Notes: generated from the sequence alone by a model not told the origin. Shown: positions 8,038 through 18,468, counted from the first letter of the stretch. The stretch is DNA of 64,000 nucleotides from Massilia violaceinigra (GCF_002752675.1 NZ_CP024608.1:7378001-7442000), one strand, 5' to 3'. Program-made: numbers and translations.

Positions 8038-9021
8038 TTACAGGCCGAACAGTTCCTCGCGCGTCACGGTCGCAGTGCCGAGCTTGCCTACGACGATGCC
8101 GCCGGCGCGGTTCGCCGTCATGATGGCGTCGGCCATCGGCATGCCGGCGCCCAGCATCGAGGCCATGGTCGCGATGACGGTGTCGCCGGCGCCGGAGACA
8201 TCGAACACTTCGCGCGCGTCGGCGTGCATGTGCAGCACTTCGCTGGCGGTGTACAAACTCATGCCCTCCTCCGAGCGCGTGAGCAGCAGCGCATCGAGGC
8301 GCAATTCGGCGCGCAGGGCCTGGGCCTTGGCGGTGAGCTGGTCCTCGGACGACCAGCTGCCGACGATGCGGCGGAACTCCGACTTGTTCGGCGTGAGCAC
8401 GGTGGCGCCGGCATAGCGCGAAAAATCGTCGCCCTTGGGGTCGACCATGACGACCTTGCCGGCCGCGCGGCCCGCCTCGATCATGTGCGCCACATTCACC
8501 AGGCTGCCCTTGTTGTAGTCCGACAGGATCACCACATCGTAATCGGGCAGCAGTGCATTGAACTGGGTGAGCTTGTCGCGCAGGACGGTATCGGTGGGCG
8601 CATCCTCGAAATCGATGCGCAGCAGCTGCTGCTGGCGGCCGATGACGCGCAGCTTGATGATGGTGGAAATGGCCGGGTCGCGCTGCAGGTAGCTGTCGAT
8701 GCGCGACTCGGCCAGCAGCTGCGCCACCTGCTCGCCCGCTTCGTCGGCGCCGACCACGCCCAGGAGGCCGCAGCGCGCGCCAAGAGCGGCCGCATTGCGC
8801 GCCACGTTGGCGGCGCCGCCCAGGCGCTCTTCGCGCTTTTCGATGCGCACGATCGGCACCGGCGCTTCCGGCGAGATGCGGCTGACATCGCCGAACCAGT
8901 AGCGGTCCAGCATCACGTCGCCGACGACCAGGATGCGCACCGCGGCCAGGTCGGGCGCGGCGATGAAGGGATGGCTGTCGGCGCTGAGCAGGCGCGCGGG
9001 AGTGGCGGTGTGATTGGTCAT
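8038..9021 (-). CDS. rfaE1: D-glycero-beta-D-manno-heptose-7-phosphate kinase
   Basis: 327-residue PfkB-family sugar kinase that phosphorylates heptose 7-phosphate at C1 in the ADP-heptose pathway for LPS core. N-terminal DVMLDRYWFGDVSRISPEAP, GGAANVARN and the C-terminal catalytic signature DVSGAGDTVIATMAS are intact. It lacks the adenylyltransferase domain of E. coli HldE, so the second activity must be encoded by a separate gene. It follows lapB by 15 bases and probably belongs to the lapA-lapB transcript, linking core-sugar supply with LPS level control. Confidence 0.93.
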   Translation of the reverse strand: MTNHTATPARLLSADSHPFIAAPDLAAVRILVVGDVMLDRYWFGDVSRISPEAPVPIVRIEKREERLGGAANVARNAAALGARCGLLGVVGADEAGEQVAQLLAESRIDSYLQRDPAISTIIKLRVIGRQQQLLRIDFEDAPTDTVLRDKLTQFNALLPDYDVVILSDYNKGSLVNVAHMIEAGRAAGKVVMVDPKGDDFSRYAGATVLTPNKSEFRRIVGSWSSEDQLTAKAQALRAELRLDALLLTRSEEGMSLYTASEVLHMHADAREVFDVSGAGDTVIATMASMLGAGMPMADAIMTANRAGGIVVGKLGTATVTREELFGL

Positions 9022-9036
9022 CGTGATCGAATACGT

Positions 9037-10212
9037 TTAGTTCATGACATTGAGTTCTTCGGTGCGGCGCGGCGGGTAGGTCTCCCAGCGGCTGCATCCC
9101 GGGCACTGCCAGTAAAATTGGCGCGCCTTGAAGCCGCAGTGGCTGCACTGGTAGCGCGCCAGCTTCTGGGTGTAGCCGCGCACCAGGTTCTTCACCATCG
9201 ACAGCTCCTCCCAGACATCGGCCGGCGCGTCCATCAGGCGCGCTTCGAGCAGCTTGTCGAGGCCGAGCAGGGTCGGATTGCGGCGCAGTTCCTCGATCAT
9301 CAGCTGCTTGGCCGCGTCCACGCCATCGAGTTCGATGACGGCCTTGAACACCACTTCGATCAGGTCGATCGAGGACGCTTCGGCCAGGTAGGAGCGCAGC
9401 AGGTTCACGCCTTCCTGCGGGCGGCCAACCTTGCGGTAGCCATCCATCAGGCGCTGCGCGACCAGGGCCACGTGCGGCACGCTTTGCTGCTCGACGCGGC
9501 GCCAGGTGACCAGCGCGCCTTCGGCGTCGCCCTTGACCAGCTGGGCGTCGCCGGTCAGCAGGGTCGCGCGCACGTTCTTGCGGTCCGCGTGCAGGGCTTT
9601 GTCGAGCAGCGCGAGGGCATCGTCGGTGTGCATGTGGACCAGCGCATCCTGGGCCAGCTCGCAGTAGAACTGGGCGATTTCCTTCTGGCGCGCGCCGGCG
9701 CCGGACTCCTGCAGGCCGAGCGCCGCTTCGATCGCGCGCGGCCACTCCTTTTCACGCTGGTAGATTTCGAGCAGGGCGCGGCGCGCCTGGGCGCCGTAGG
9801 AGGTTTCGAGCAGCAGGTTGAAGGTTTCCTCGGCGCGGTCGAGCAGGCCGGCCTTGAGATAATCCATGCCCAGTTCGTACTGGCCGTGGGCTTTCTCGTC
9901 GGCCGGCAGGTCGGGGCGCGAGAGCAGGTTCTGGTGGACGCGGATGGCGCGCTCGATCTCGCCGCGGCGGCGGAACAGGTTGCCGAGGGCGAAGTGCATC
10001 TCGACCGTTTCCGGATCGAGCTTGACGATATCGATGAAGGCATCGATAGCCTTGTCGGGCTGCTCGTTGAGCAGGAAATTCAAGCCGCGAAAGTACCCAC
10101 GCGGCAAGGTGCGCGATTCGGAGAGCAGTTGCTTGATGTCGACGCGCGCGGCGATCCATCCCAGGGCGAAAAACAATGGGATGCCAAGCAACATCCAGAT
10201 TTCAAATTCCAT
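9037..10212 (-). CDS. lapB: Lipopolysaccharide assembly protein B
   Basis: 391-residue inner-membrane-anchored protein (YciM). An N-terminal membrane helix (MLLGIPLFFALGWIAARVDI) is followed by tetratricopeptide repeats and a C-terminal rubredoxin-type zinc knuckle (CSHCGFKARQF then WQCPGCSRW). In E. coli LapB directs FtsH to degrade LpxC and so limits LPS synthesis. The length matches the family. It lies between lapA and rfaE1, 30 and 15 bases apart. Confidence 0.93.
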   Translation of the reverse strand: MEFEIWMLLGIPLFFALGWIAARVDIKQLLSESRTLPRGYFRGLNFLLNEQPDKAIDAFIDIVKLDPETVEMHFALGNLFRRRGEIERAIRVHQNLLSRPDLPADEKAHGQYELGMDYLKAGLLDRAEETFNLLLETSYGAQARRALLEIYQREKEWPRAIEAALGLQESGAGARQKEIAQFYCELAQDALVHMHTDDALALLDKALHADRKNVRATLLTGDAQLVKGDAEGALVTWRRVEQQSVPHVALVAQRLMDGYRKVGRPQEGVNLLRSYLAEASSIDLIEVVFKAVIELDGVDAAKQLMIEELRRNPTLLGLDKLLEARLMDAPADVWEELSMVKNLVRGYTQKLARYQCSHCGFKARQFYWQCPGCSRWETYPPRRTEELNVMN

Positions 10213-10242
10213 GCGGTTCTTTTTGTTGGTTTTTCAGATGGG

Positions 10243-10548
10243 TTACTGCTGGGTGTTGACGCTGTCCGGCTGCGGCTGGGACACATTGGTACGCGCCACG
10301 GTTTGCAGGGCGACGATGGTGTTCTTGTGTTTTGACGTTTCGCGGCGGTGGCGGAACACGGTGGGCGTGACAGCCAGGATGCCGAGGGCGGCGCCGGCCA
10401 CGAAAAAGCCCAGCAGCATCAGCACCAGGGGGCCGCGCAGTTCGTAATTCAGGAAAAAGTGCAGATCGACTTCCTGGGTATTCTTCAGCGCGAAGCCGAA
10501 AAACAGGATAAACAGAATAAATCCAACGATGGTGGATACAAATTTCAT
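10243..10548 (-). CDS. lapA: LapA-family membrane protein (DUF1049)
   Basis: 101-residue inner-membrane protein with two helices (VSTIVGFILFILFFGFAL and LVLMLLGFFVAGAALGILAV) separated by a short NTQEVDLHFFLNYEL loop, typical of DUF1049/LapA. The cytoplasmic tail is polar. LapA works with LapB in controlling LPS amount. A repeat-rich gap separates it from ihfB. Confidence 0.87.
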   Translation of the reverse strand: MKFVSTIVGFILFILFFGFALKNTQEVDLHFFLNYELRGPLVLMLLGFFVAGAALGILAVTPTVFRHRRETSKHKNTIVALQTVARTNVSQPQPDSVNTQQ

Positions 10549-10599
10549 CAGCCAGGTCCAGTCTGAAAAGGTCGCAAGTGTCGCATATTACACCAAAAC

Positions 10600-10691
10600 G
10601 ACGGCCTCCCGGCCGTCGCCCCCGCGCAAGGCGGGGGCCTATAGCACCTATGAGCAAAGGTGCTATGGATCCCCGCCTGCGCGGGGAGTCG
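10600..10691. repeat. Cluster of extragenic palindromes between ihfB and lapA
   Basis: Several stacked inverted repeats lie here: ACGGCC/GGCCGT near 10601-10616, CCCCCGCGCAAGGCGGGGG around 10619-10637, ATAGCACCT/AGGTGCTAT (10641-10666) and CCCCGCCTGCGCGGGG after it. Together they form one large imperfect cruciform, a REP/BIME-like unit. It may reduce read-through from ihfB into lapA. Confidence 0.7.
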
Positions 10692-10730
10692 ATTCTGCTA
10701 ATGGCAGGATCGACGGCACAGACGAAAAAA

Positions 10731-10752
10731 AACGGCATCCAAGGATGCCGTT
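10731..10752 (-). terminator. Rho-independent terminator of ihfB
   Basis: AACGGCATCC (10731-10740) pairs with GGATGCCGTT (10743-10752). A run of A (10725-10732) becomes the T-tract when read on the minus strand. It lies about 20 bases past the ihfB stop. Confidence 0.85.
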
Positions 10753-10772
10753 CTTCTGTGTCGACAAACGAC

Positions 10773-11078
10773 TCAGTCTTCAATAATCGGCTGCCCGACC
10801 ATCGCATCTACCCGTTCGCGCAATTGCTTGCCCGGCTTGAAGTGCGGTACCCGTTTTTCGGGAACCATCACCTTGTCGCCGGACTTGGGATTGCGTCCGA
10901 TGCGCGGCGGCCGGCTGTTCAGGGCAAAACTGCCGAAACCACGGATCTCGATGCGCTGACCAGTCGCCAAGGCGTTGGTCATGGCATCGAGAATGGTCTT
11001 GACAGCGTACTCCGCATCCTTGGCCACCAGCTGAGAATAGCGCTCAGCCAGGCGGTTAATCAACTCGGACTTCGTCAT
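10773..11078 (-). CDS. ihfB: Integration host factor subunit beta
   Basis: 101-residue DNA-bending protein of the HU/IHF family that pairs with IHF-alpha. [14 protein letters not shown], the hallmark [20 protein letters not shown] with the minor-groove Pro, and the basic C-terminal half are all present. The position directly after rpsA (18 bases) is the conserved proteobacterial order and suggests co-transcription. Confidence 0.96.
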   Translation of the reverse strand: MTKSELINRLAERYSQLVAKDAEYAVKTILDAMTNALATGQRIEIRGFGSFALNSRPPRIGRNPKSGDKVMVPEKRVPHFKPGKQLRERVDAMVGQPIIED

Positions 11079-11096
11079 CTGTCGATTCCGAGTGTC

Positions 11097-12809
11097 TTAG
11101 TTCTTGTTGTCGAACTTAGCTTTCAACAGTGCGCCCAGGCTGGTGGTGCCCGATGCTGCATTGTTGTCGGAGGACGAAGCCATCTTCTGCATCGCTTCCT
11201 GGGTCTCGACATTGTCTTTCGCTTTGATCGACAGCTGGATGCTGCGCGCTTTGCGGTCAATGTTGATAACCAGAGCTTCAACCGAATCGCCAACCTTCAG
11301 GTGGGTACCGGCATCTTCAACGCGGTCGCGCGAGATTTCGGAAGCACGCAGGTAGCCTTCAACTTCTTCGGACAGCTGGATGACAGCGCCCTTAGGCTCG
11401 ACCGACTTGACCGTACCCGTTACCAGGGAGCCTTTGTCGTTCATTGCAGCGAAGTTGTTGAATGGGTCGCCTTCGAGTTGCTTGACACCCAGGGAAACGC
11501 GCTCGCGCTCGACGTCGATCGCCAGAACGATGGCTTCCAGTTCGTCGCCCTTTTTGAAACGGCGGACAGCTTCTTCGCCGGTTTCGGTCCAGGACAGGTC
11601 GGACAGGTGCACCAGACCATCGATGTTGCCGGCCAGGCCGATGAACACGCCGAAGTCGGTGATCGACTTGATCGCGCCGCGGACTTTGTCGCCCTTCTTG
11701 TGGGTAACGCCGAAGTCATCCCATGGATTCGCTTTGCACTGCTTCATGCCCAGCGAAATACGGCGACGCTCTTCGTCGATCTCGAGAACCATGACTTCCA
11801 CTTCGTCGCCCAGCTGCACAACTTTGTTTGGTGCCACATTCTTGTTGGTCCAGTCCATTTCGGAAACGTGAACCAGACCTTCGATACCCTGCTCAACTTC
11901 CACGAACGCGCCGTAGTCGGTGAGGTTCGTTACTTTGCCGAACAGACGGGTGCTTTGTGGGTAACGACGGGACAGACCGGTCCAAGGATCGTCGCCCAGT
12001 TGCTTCACGCCCAGCGAAACACGGTTCTTTTCCTGATCGTACTTCAGGACTTTGGCGGTGATTTCCTGGCCAACGGTCAGCACTTCCGATGGGTGACGCA
12101 CACGACGCCATGCCAGATCGGTGATGTGCAGCAGGCCGTCGATACCGCCCAGATCCACGAACGCGCCGTAGTCGGTGATGTTCTTGACGACGCCGGTAAC
12201 CACGGTGCCTTCTTTCAGCGTTTCCATCAGTTTCTGACGCTCTTCGCCCATCGACGCTTCGATGACGGCGCGGCGGGACAGAACCACGTTGTTACGCTTA
12301 CGGTCGAGCTTGATGACCTTGAATTCCAGGGTCTTGCCTTCGAACGGGGTGGTGTCCTTGACAGGACGGGTGTCGACCAGCGAACCCGGCAGGAACGCGC
12401 GGATGCCGTTGGTCAGAACGGTCAGGCCGCCCTTGACTTTGCCATTGACGGTACCGACGACGATCTCGCCCGATTCCATGGCTTTTTCCAGAGCCAGCCA
12501 CGATGCCAGGCGTTTTGCCTTGTCGCGCGACAGGATGGTGTCGCCGAAACCGTTTTCCAGCGATTCAATCGCTACGGAAACGAAATCGCCGACTTGAACT
12601 TCCAGTTCGCCCTGGTCGTTCTTGAATTCTTCGATAGGAATGAAAGCTTCGGATTTGAGGCCAGCGTTCACGATCACGAAATTGTGGTCGAGACGCACGA
12701 CTTCAGCGGAAATAACTTCGCCGGAGCGCATATCTTGGCGCGACAACGATTCCTCGAAGAGCGCTGCAAAACTTTCCATACCGGTTGCTTCAGTTGTTGC
12801 TGTTGACAT
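11097..12809 (-). CDS. rpsA: 30S ribosomal protein S1
   Basis: 570-residue RNA-binding protein with six S1 OB-fold repeats (for example [60 protein letters not shown]). It helps the 30S subunit bind mRNA, especially leaders without a strong Shine-Dalgarno sequence. The start itself has no clear Shine-Dalgarno upstream (CTCGTGTACAAACTATG), as in E. coli rpsA, where S1 represses its own translation. It lies between cmk and ihfB, the usual order. Confidence 0.97.
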   Translation of the reverse strand: MSTATTEATGMESFAALFEESLSRQDMRSGEVISAEVVRLDHNFVIVNAGLKSEAFIPIEEFKNDQGELEVQVGDFVSVAIESLENGFGDTILSRDKAKRLASWLALEKAMESGEIVVGTVNGKVKGGLTVLTNGIRAFLPGSLVDTRPVKDTTPFEGKTLEFKVIKLDRKRNNVVLSRRAVIEASMGEERQKLMETLKEGTVVTGVVKNITDYGAFVDLGGIDGLLHITDLAWRRVRHPSEVLTVGQEITAKVLKYDQEKNRVSLGVKQLGDDPWTGLSRRYPQSTRLFGKVTNLTDYGAFVEVEQGIEGLVHVSEMDWTNKNVAPNKVVQLGDEVEVMVLEIDEERRRISLGMKQCKANPWDDFGVTHKKGDKVRGAIKSITDFGVFIGLAGNIDGLVHLSDLSWTETGEEAVRRFKKGDELEAIVLAIDVERERVSLGVKQLEGDPFNNFAAMNDKGSLVTGTVKSVEPKGAVIQLSEEVEGYLRASEISRDRVEDAGTHLKVGDSVEALVINIDRKARSIQLSIKAKDNVETQEAMQKMASSSDNNAASGTTSLGALLKAKFDNKN

Positions 12810-12926
12810 AGTTTGTACACGAGTTAGCCAGCAGAGATCGCACCATGCGACTTAAACTGGGTTATAGGTTGATTCAACGCCTGCAATGGCACTATTGCAA
12901 TTGCAAGCACCCATTGCTACTTCAGA

Positions 12927-13598
12927 CTACGACTGCTTGGTGTGCGCATACCATTTCAGCACTTCCTCGACCGCTTCGTCAGCGGTCATATTGGACGTAT
13001 CGAGCAGGTGCGCCCCTTCTGCCGGCATCAATGGCGCGATGGCCCGGTAAGTATCACGGTCGTCGCGCGCCTTCAAATCGGACAGGAGGTCTTCTATGTT
13101 AGCAGAAAACCCCTTGTCAATCAATTGCTTATATCGGCGTTGCGCGCGCGCCTCGGTACTGGCGGTCAGGAACACCTTCAGTTGCGCGTGCGGAAAGATT
13201 ACCGTTCCCATGTCGCGACCATCGGCGACCAGGCCGGGCGCGCGCCGAAAGCCCAGCTGCAGGGCGAACAGGGCTTGGCGCACGGCGGGCAGCGCGGCGA
13301 TTTTCGATGCCATGTTGCCAACCTCCTCCGCGCGGATGAGTTGAGTGACATTTTCCTTGGCCAGCAAGATTTCGCCGCCGCTGAAGCTGGCGGGGAGGTG
13401 TTCGGCCAGCTTGGCGAGGGCGTGCTCGTCGGCCAGCTCCGTACCGCGGCGCAAGGCCATCAGCGCGGTCAGGCGGTATAGGGCGCCCGAATCGAGGTAA
13501 TGAAAGCCGAGGCGATCGGCCACCTTGTGCGCGACGGTGCCCTTGCCGGACGCGGTGGGGCCATCGATGGCGATGACGGGGATGTTCGAATGTGGCAT
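12927..13598 (-). CDS. cmk: Cytidylate kinase
   Basis: 223-residue (d)CMP kinase of pyrimidine nucleotide metabolism. The P-loop [17 protein letters not shown], the CMP-binding part [11 protein letters not shown] and the [13 protein letters not shown] motif are intact. The open frame runs 24 bases further upstream, but the ATG at 13598 has an AGGA about 9 bases before it and begins the usual [14 protein letters not shown]-terminus. It is upstream of rpsA. Confidence 0.95.
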   Translation of the reverse strand: MPHSNIPVIAIDGPTASGKGTVAHKVADRLGFHYLDSGALYRLTALMALRRGTELADEHALAKLAEHLPASFSGGEILLAKENVTQLIRAEEVGNMASKIAALPAVRQALFALQLGFRRAPGLVADGRDMGTVIFPHAQLKVFLTASTEARAQRRYKQLIDKGFSANIEDLLSDLKARDDRDTYRAIAPLMPAEGAHLLDTSNMTADEAVEEVLKWYAHTKQS

Positions 13599-13988
13599 GG
13601 GACTGTGTCCTGGTGAAATCACTATAAAACGTGCAAAAACGGCGCTCTGGCAAAAATCCTACAACCTGGATCAAATTCCCACAACCGGGGTCAGAGCTCT
13701 GACTCGAAACATTGCAAATCCGCGCAACCGGGGTCTGACCTCTGATTAGAAATTAGTTGCCGAACCAAGGACAGACCCGGGATCGCCAGCCGCGGTTTTG
13801 CAACGATACTCAGGCGTGCCATTGCTTCCCGCCTGCCTTATCGAGACGGAGCTTAGTTTAGCGGCAACAGGTTCTATCGCTGTAATGCAATTAATTTCTA
13901 ATTAAAGCTCTGACCCCGGTTGTAGGAAGTCGGAGCCACGCTGCAGGAGAAAACTGGGGTCTGGCCCCGGTTTTGCAACTATTGGGGC
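13599..13988. other. Repeat-filled gap between aroA and cmk
   Basis: About 390 bases without a gene. It contains at least four copies of a CCGGGGTC(A/T)GA-type motif in both orientations, including the perfect palindrome GTCAGAGCTCTGAC at 13690-13703 and a copy near 13953-13975. The element with inverted ends (13725-13922) is annotated separately. Confidence 0.7.
13725..13922. repeat. MITE-like element with ~35-bp imperfect terminal inverted repeats
   Basis: The left end (13725-13759) begins CAACCGGGGTC and ends ATTAGAAATTAGTTG. The right end (13888-13922), read in reverse complement, begins CAACCGGGGTC and ends ATTAGAAATTAATTG. The ends differ mainly in about nine central bases. The ~130-base interior has no reading frame. 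This looks like a small non-autonomous mobile repeat moved in trans, possibly by a REP-associated or other transposase elsewhere in the genome. Confidence 0.6.
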
Positions 13989-15323
13989 TTAAATCAGGTT
14001 CTCGTGAGCGATGCCGGCGAAGGCGTCGAAGTAGTCGGGGAAGGTCTTGGCGACGCATTTCGGGTCGTTGATGCGCATCGTGTTGCCACGCCGCGCTTTG
14101 CCGTCCAGGCTCGCCAGCGAGAAACACATCGCCATCCGGTGGTCATCATAGGTGTCGATCGTCGCGGCACGCAATTCGCCTTCCGGCGGCGTGACCGAGA
14201 TGAAGTCCGGCCCCTCCACCACGATCGCGCCCAGCTTGCGCAATTCGGTCGCCATCGCGGCCAGGCGGTCCGTTTCCTTCACCCTCCAGCTGGCGATGTT
14301 GCGCAAGGTAGTGGTGCCGTCGGCGTACAGCGCGGCCACGGCAATCGTCATCGCGGCGTCCGGAATATGATTGAAGTCGGCGTCGATGGCTTTCAGTACG
14401 CCGTTCGAGCGCGCTTCGATCCAGTTGTCGCCGCGCGTGATCGTCGCGCCCATCTGTTCCAGCGCCTCGGCAAAGCGCACGTCGCCCTGGATGCTGTCGC
14501 GCCCCACTCCCTCAACCCGGATCGGACCGCCGCCAATCGCGCCGGCTGCCAGGAAGTACGAGGCCGACGAGGCGTCGCCTTCCACGTGGATCGTGCCCGG
14601 ACTCGCATAGCGCTGCCCCGGCTGCACCGTGAACGATTGCCAGCCATCCTGCTCCACCGTCACGCCGAAACGCCGCATCAGGTTCAGGGTGATTTCAATG
14701 TACGGCTTGGAGATCAGTTCACCGACGACGTCGATCGTCACCGCCTGCTCGCGCGCCATCAGGGGCGCGGCCATCAGCAGCGCGGTTAAAAACTGGCTCG
14801 ATACGTTCCCGCGCACCGACAGGCGCTGCGCGTGGATATGCCCGCGCCGGATGCGCAGCGGCGGGAAGCCTTCCACGCCCGTGTACTCGATCTGCGCGCC
14901 AATCGCGTTCAGGGCGTCGACCAGGTCGCCGATCGGGCGCTCGTGCATGCGCGTGACGCCATGCAGGGTGTAGTCGCCGCCAATGACGGCCAGCGCCGCC
15001 GTCAGCGGCCGGATCGCGGTGCCGGCATTGCCCATGAACAGATCGGCTTCGTGCACCGGCAAGGTGCCGCCACCGCCATGCACGATGTGGGTGTGCTCGT
15101 CGACCTGTTCCCATGTCAGGCCCAGCGAGCGCAGTGCCCCCAGCATGACCAGGGTGTCGTCCGACGCCAGCAGGTCGATGATGGTGGTTGTGCCTTCGGC
15201 CAGCGCGGCCAGCAGCAAGGTGCGATTCGAGATGCTCTTGGACCCCGGCAGCCGCACCACGCCCTCGACGTGCATGACGGGCTTGAGATCGATATGGTGC
15301 GGGTACTGCTTCTGCTGGGTCAT
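13989..15323 (-). CDS. aroA: 3-phosphoshikimate 1-carboxyvinyltransferase (EPSP synthase)
   Basis: 444-residue shikimate-pathway enzyme that transfers enolpyruvate from PEP to shikimate 3-phosphate. The signatures [37 protein letters not shown] and the late [15 protein letters not shown] are present. The open frame extends upstream into tyrA sequence, but the ATG at 15323 gives the family N-terminus after a 25-base gap and has a CTCCAG/AGGAAC-type leader. It is part of the pheA-hisC-tyrA-aroA-cmk-rpsA cluster. Confidence 0.95.
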   Translation of the reverse strand: MTQQKQYPHHIDLKPVMHVEGVVRLPGSKSISNRTLLLAALAEGTTTIIDLLASDDTLVMLGALRSLGLTWEQVDEHTHIVHGGGGTLPVHEADLFMGNAGTAIRPLTAALAVIGGDYTLHGVTRMHERPIGDLVDALNAIGAQIEYTGVEGFPPLRIRRGHIHAQRLSVRGNVSSQFLTALLMAAPLMAREQAVTIDVVGELISKPYIEITLNLMRRFGVTVEQDGWQSFTVQPGQRYASPGTIHVEGDASSASYFLAAGAIGGGPIRVEGVGRDSIQGDVRFAEALEQMGATITRGDNWIEARSNGVLKAIDADFNHIPDAAMTIAVAALYADGTTTLRNIASWRVKETDRLAAMATELRKLGAIVVEGPDFISVTPPEGELRAATIDTYDDHRMAMCFSLASLDGKARRGNTMRINDPKCVAKTFPDYFDAFAGIAHENLI

Positions 15324-15348
15324 GCTGGAGTTCCTTGAAATGCTGGGT

Positions 15349-16254
15349 TTATTCCGGACTGCTGTCCTGCGCCGGCGGCGCCTCGGCCGTTTCGATCGCT
15401 TCGATCCAGCGGCAGCGCGCGCGCTGGGCGTTGGCGTAGACCGCTTCGATGGCGGCGCCGTCGCCATTGGCGAGCATCGCGCGAATTGCTGTCAATTGTG
15501 CCAGATATGCGTCCAACTCGCCCAGCAGGGCCGATTGGTTGGCCAGGCTGATGTCGCGCCACATTTCGGGCGAGGAGCCGGCAATGCGCGTGAAGTCCCT
15601 GAAACCGCTGGCGGCGTATTGGAACAGCAAGCCGGCATGCGGCTTGCGGGCGATGTCGTCGACCAGCGCGTAGGCCAGCAAATGCGGCAGGTGGCTGACC
15701 GAGGCGAACACGGTGTCGTGCTCTTGCGGCGTGAGGCGGTGGATGATGGCGCCGCAGGCGCTCCATGCGGCGGCCACGCGGTCGATGTCGGCCGCGGCGT
15801 TTTCGGGCAGCGGCGTGAGCACGGTCTTTTTGCCGTGGTACAGGTCGACGATGGCAGCGTCCGGACCATTCGTTTCGCGCCCGGCGATCGGGTGCCCCGG
15901 CACGAACTGGCCCACCCGCTCTTTCATCACGGCGCGCGCGGCGGCCACCACGTCGGACTTGGTGCTGCCGGCGTCGGTGACCACGGTACCCGCTTCCAGG
16001 TACGGCAGCAGCGACGCCAGAACCGGCGCGGTCTGGGCCACCGGCGCGGCGATCAGCACCAGGTCGGCACCCGCCATCGCATCCTGCACCGAAGCCGCCA
16101 CCTGGTCGATGATGCCCAGTTCAAGTGCGCGCGCCATCGCTTGCGGCGAGCGGCCGACACCCACCAGCGTGGTCACCACGCCGGCATGGCGCAGCGCGCG
16201 CGCGAACGAGCCGCCGATCAGCCCTACGCCGAAGATGACGACTTTATTGAACAC
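15349..16254 (-). CDS. tyrA: Prephenate dehydrogenase
   Basis: 301-residue NAD(P)-dependent enzyme converting prephenate to 4-hydroxyphenylpyruvate for tyrosine. The N-terminal Rossmann motif [17 protein letters not shown] and the substrate-site [11 protein letters not shown] are visible. The start is taken as the GTG at 16254, one base after the hisC stop, because the Rossmann strand follows at once; upstream codons in this frame are shadow of hisC. The tight spacing implies coupled translation with hisC. Confidence 0.92.
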   Translation of the reverse strand: MFNKVVIFGVGLIGGSFARALRHAGVVTTLVGVGRSPQAMARALELGIIDQVAASVQDAMAGADLVLIAAPVAQTAPVLASLLPYLEAGTVVTDAGSTKSDVVAAARAVMKERVGQFVPGHPIAGRETNGPDAAIVDLYHGKKTVLTPLPENAAADIDRVAAAWSACGAIIHRLTPQEHDTVFASVSHLPHLLAYALVDDIARKPHAGLLFQYAASGFRDFTRIAGSSPEMWRDISLANQSALLGELDAYLAQLTAIRAMLANGDGAAIEAVYANAQRARCRWIEAIETAEAPPAQDSSPE

Positions 16255-16255
16255 G

Positions 16256-17362
16256 TCAGGCCAGCGCTTTCTTGAGGGCGGCGATGAAGATCGCGTTTTC
16301 GGCCGGCAGGCCGATGGAAATGCGCAGCCATTGCGGCAGGCCGTAGTTGCCGACCGGGCGCACAATCACGCCTTGCTTGAGCAGCGCGAGGTTGATGCGC
16401 GCGCCCGCGCCGTCGTCGTCGCCAACCTTGACCAGCACGAAGTTACCGAACGATGGCACGTACTGCAATCCCAATTCGTCGAAGGCTTCGACAAACTGCG
16501 CGTAGCCGGCGGCATTGTTCTTGGCGCCCTGCTCCAGGAACGGCTTGTCGTTCAGCGCTGCGATGGCCGCGGCCTGGGCCAGCGAGTTCACGTTGAACGG
16601 CTGGCGGATGCGGTTCATCAGGTCGGTCAGGGCCGGCTGCGCAACGGCGAAGCCGACGCGCAGGCCGGCCAGGCCGTAGGCCTTGGAGAAGGTGCGCGAG
16701 ACCAGCAGATTAGGGTACTTGCGCGCCCACTGGGCCGATTCGAACTGGTGTTCGGGCGCCAGGAATTCGTTGTAGGCTTCGTCCAGCACCACGACCACGT
16801 TGGCAGGCACCTTGTTCAAGAACGCTTCGATCTGCGCCGCCGGAATAAAGGTACCGGTCGGGTTGTTCGGGTTGGCGATGAAGACCAGGCGTGTGTCGGC
16901 GTCGATCGCCGCTGCCATGGCGTCGAGGTCGTGGCCATACTCCCTGGCCGGCACCACGATCGCGCGCGCGCCCACGCCTTGCGTGGCCAGCGCGTACACG
17001 GCGAACGAGTACTGCGAATAGACCACGGCCTGGCCTTTTTGCACAAACGCGTGGGCGGCGATTTCGAGGATGTCGTTGCTGCCGTTGCCCAGGGTGATCC
17101 AGTCGGCCGGCACCTCGTAGCGCTTGGCGAGTGCGGCTTTCAAATCGAAGCCGTTGGCGTCCGGGTAGCGTCCCAGGTCGGCCACCGCGGCGGCCATGGC
17201 TTGCTGGCTCGATGCGGGCACGCCGAACGGATTTTCGTTCGACGCCAGTTTGACGATGTTCGCTTCGTCGAGGCCGAACTCGCGCGCGACTTCGGCGATC
17301 GGTTTGCCCGCCTGGTAGGGAGCGATGGCACGGACGTATTCTGGACCGAATTGCTGGGACAT
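16256..17362 (-). CDS. hisC: Histidinol-phosphate / aromatic aminotransferase
   Basis: 368-residue fold-type I PLP aminotransferase. LASNENPFG, the Asn-Pro loop FIANPNNPTGTF and the PLP lysine in SRTFSKAYGLAGLRVGF match HisC. Its place between pheA and tyrA suggests that it mainly transaminates phenylpyruvate or hydroxyphenylpyruvate (the hisC2 role) rather than serving histidine synthesis, but this is inferred from context only. Confidence 0.92.
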   Translation of the reverse strand: MSQQFGPEYVRAIAPYQAGKPIAEVAREFGLDEANIVKLASNENPFGVPASSQQAMAAAVADLGRYPDANGFDLKAALAKRYEVPADWITLGNGSNDILEIAAHAFVQKGQAVVYSQYSFAVYALATQGVGARAIVVPAREYGHDLDAMAAAIDADTRLVFIANPNNPTGTFIPAAQIEAFLNKVPANVVVVLDEAYNEFLAPEHQFESAQWARKYPNLLVSRTFSKAYGLAGLRVGFAVAQPALTDLMNRIRQPFNVNSLAQAAAIAALNDKPFLEQGAKNNAAGYAQFVEAFDELGLQYVPSFGNFVLVKVGDDDGAGARINLALLKQGVIVRPVGNYGLPQWLRISIGLPAENAIFIAALKKALA

Positions 17363-17397
17363 GGTTTATCTCTGGGTAGTTGTTTTAGATTGGAACG

Positions 17398-18468
17398 TCA
17401 AAGACTGAGCGGGTAAGAGCCGAGCACCTTGAAAAAGGCGGCGTTATCGCGCAGTTCGTCGAGCGCTTTGGCCACCGCCGGGTCCTGCACGTGACCTTCG
17501 ATATCGACGTAAAAATAGTATTCCCAGGTGCCGATGCGGGCCGGGCGCGATTCGAAACGGGTCATCGAGACGCCATTGACGGCCAGGGGCGCGAGCAGGT
17601 TGTAGACGGCGCCCGCCTTGTTGGGCACCGCCAGCACCAGCGAGGTCTGGTCGGCGCCCGAGGGGTTGGTCTGCAGGTGGCCGATGACGGCGAAGCGGGT
17701 GCGGTTGTGCGGATCGTCCTGGATGTGGCCCTTGACCACGCCCAGGCGGTACTGTTCGCCCGCCATTTCGCTGGCAATCGCCGCCATCGTCGCATCCTTG
17801 CTGGCCATGACGGCCGCTTCGGCGTTCGATACCACCGCGCGCCGTTCGATGCCGGGGTAGTTCTGGTTCAGCCATACCTGGCACTGGGCCAGCGCCTGCG
17901 AGTGCGCGCACACCACCGTCACGCCATCCATGTTGCCGGTCTTGGTCATCAGGCTGTGGTGCACGGGGATCGAGATCTCGCCGCTGATGATGGTGGTGGT
18001 GCCGAGCATCAGGTCGAGCGTGCGGTTGACCGCCCCTTCGGACGAATTTTCAACCGGGACCACGCCGAAATCGGCGGTGCCGGCCTCGGTGGCGCGGAAG
18101 ACTTCGTCGATCGAAATGCACGGCAGCCCTTCGATGGCGCTGCCGAACTGCTGGAACGCGGCCTGCTCGGTGAAGGTGCCGGACGGCCCGAGGTAGGCGA
18201 CCGTGACGCGCTTTTCGAGCGAGCGGCAGGCCGACATGATTTCGCGGAAAATGGTTTGCACTTCGGCCGCCTTGAGCGGACCGGGATTGCGGTCGGCCAC
18301 GCCGCGCAGCACTTGCGCTTCGCGTTCCGGACGAAATACCGGGGCGCTGGTTTCGGCCTTGACGTGGCCGACTTCCTGCGCCAGGCGCGCGCGCTGGCTG
18401 AGCAGGTCGAGAATCTGGGCGTCGATCGCATCGATCTGTTCGCGCAATGGTGTGAGTTTGTCTGTCAT
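17398..18468 (-). CDS. pheA: Bifunctional chorismate mutase / prephenate dehydratase
   Basis: 356-residue P-protein. Residues ~1-90 are an AroQ-type chorismate mutase (LREQIDAIDAQILDLLSQRA). Residues ~95-270 are the prephenate dehydratase domain (VAYLGPSGTFTEQAA, VVPVENSSEGAVNRTLD), and residues ~280-350 are an ACT regulatory domain (FESRPARIGTWEYYFYVDIEG) that usually binds phenylalanine for feedback inhibition. The domain order is complete. It sits 35 bases upstream of hisC. Confidence 0.95.
   Translation of the reverse strand: MTDKLTPLREQIDAIDAQILDLLSQRARLAQEVGHVKAETSAPVFRPEREAQVLRGVADRNPGPLKAAEVQTIFREIMSACRSLEKRVTVAYLGPSGTFTEQAAFQQFGSAIEGLPCISIDEVFRATEAGTADFGVVPVENSSEGAVNRTLDLMLGTTTIISGEISIPVHHSLMTKTGNMDGVTVVCAHSQALAQCQVWLNQNYPGIERRAVVSNAEAAVMASKDATMAAIASEMAGEQYRLGVVKGHIQDDPHNRTRFAVIGHLQTNPSGADQTSLVLAVPNKAGAVYNLLAPLAVNGVSMTRFESRPARIGTWEYYFYVDIEGHVQDPAVAKALDELRDNAAFFKVLGSYPLSL

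Noticed and set aside
7969..10335. Long plus-strand open frame opposite rfaE1 and lapB
   Set aside because: It is a composition effect of GC-rich codons; the minus strand encodes well-matched proteins, and the antisense product is rich in His, Arg, Gly and Ala with no domain.
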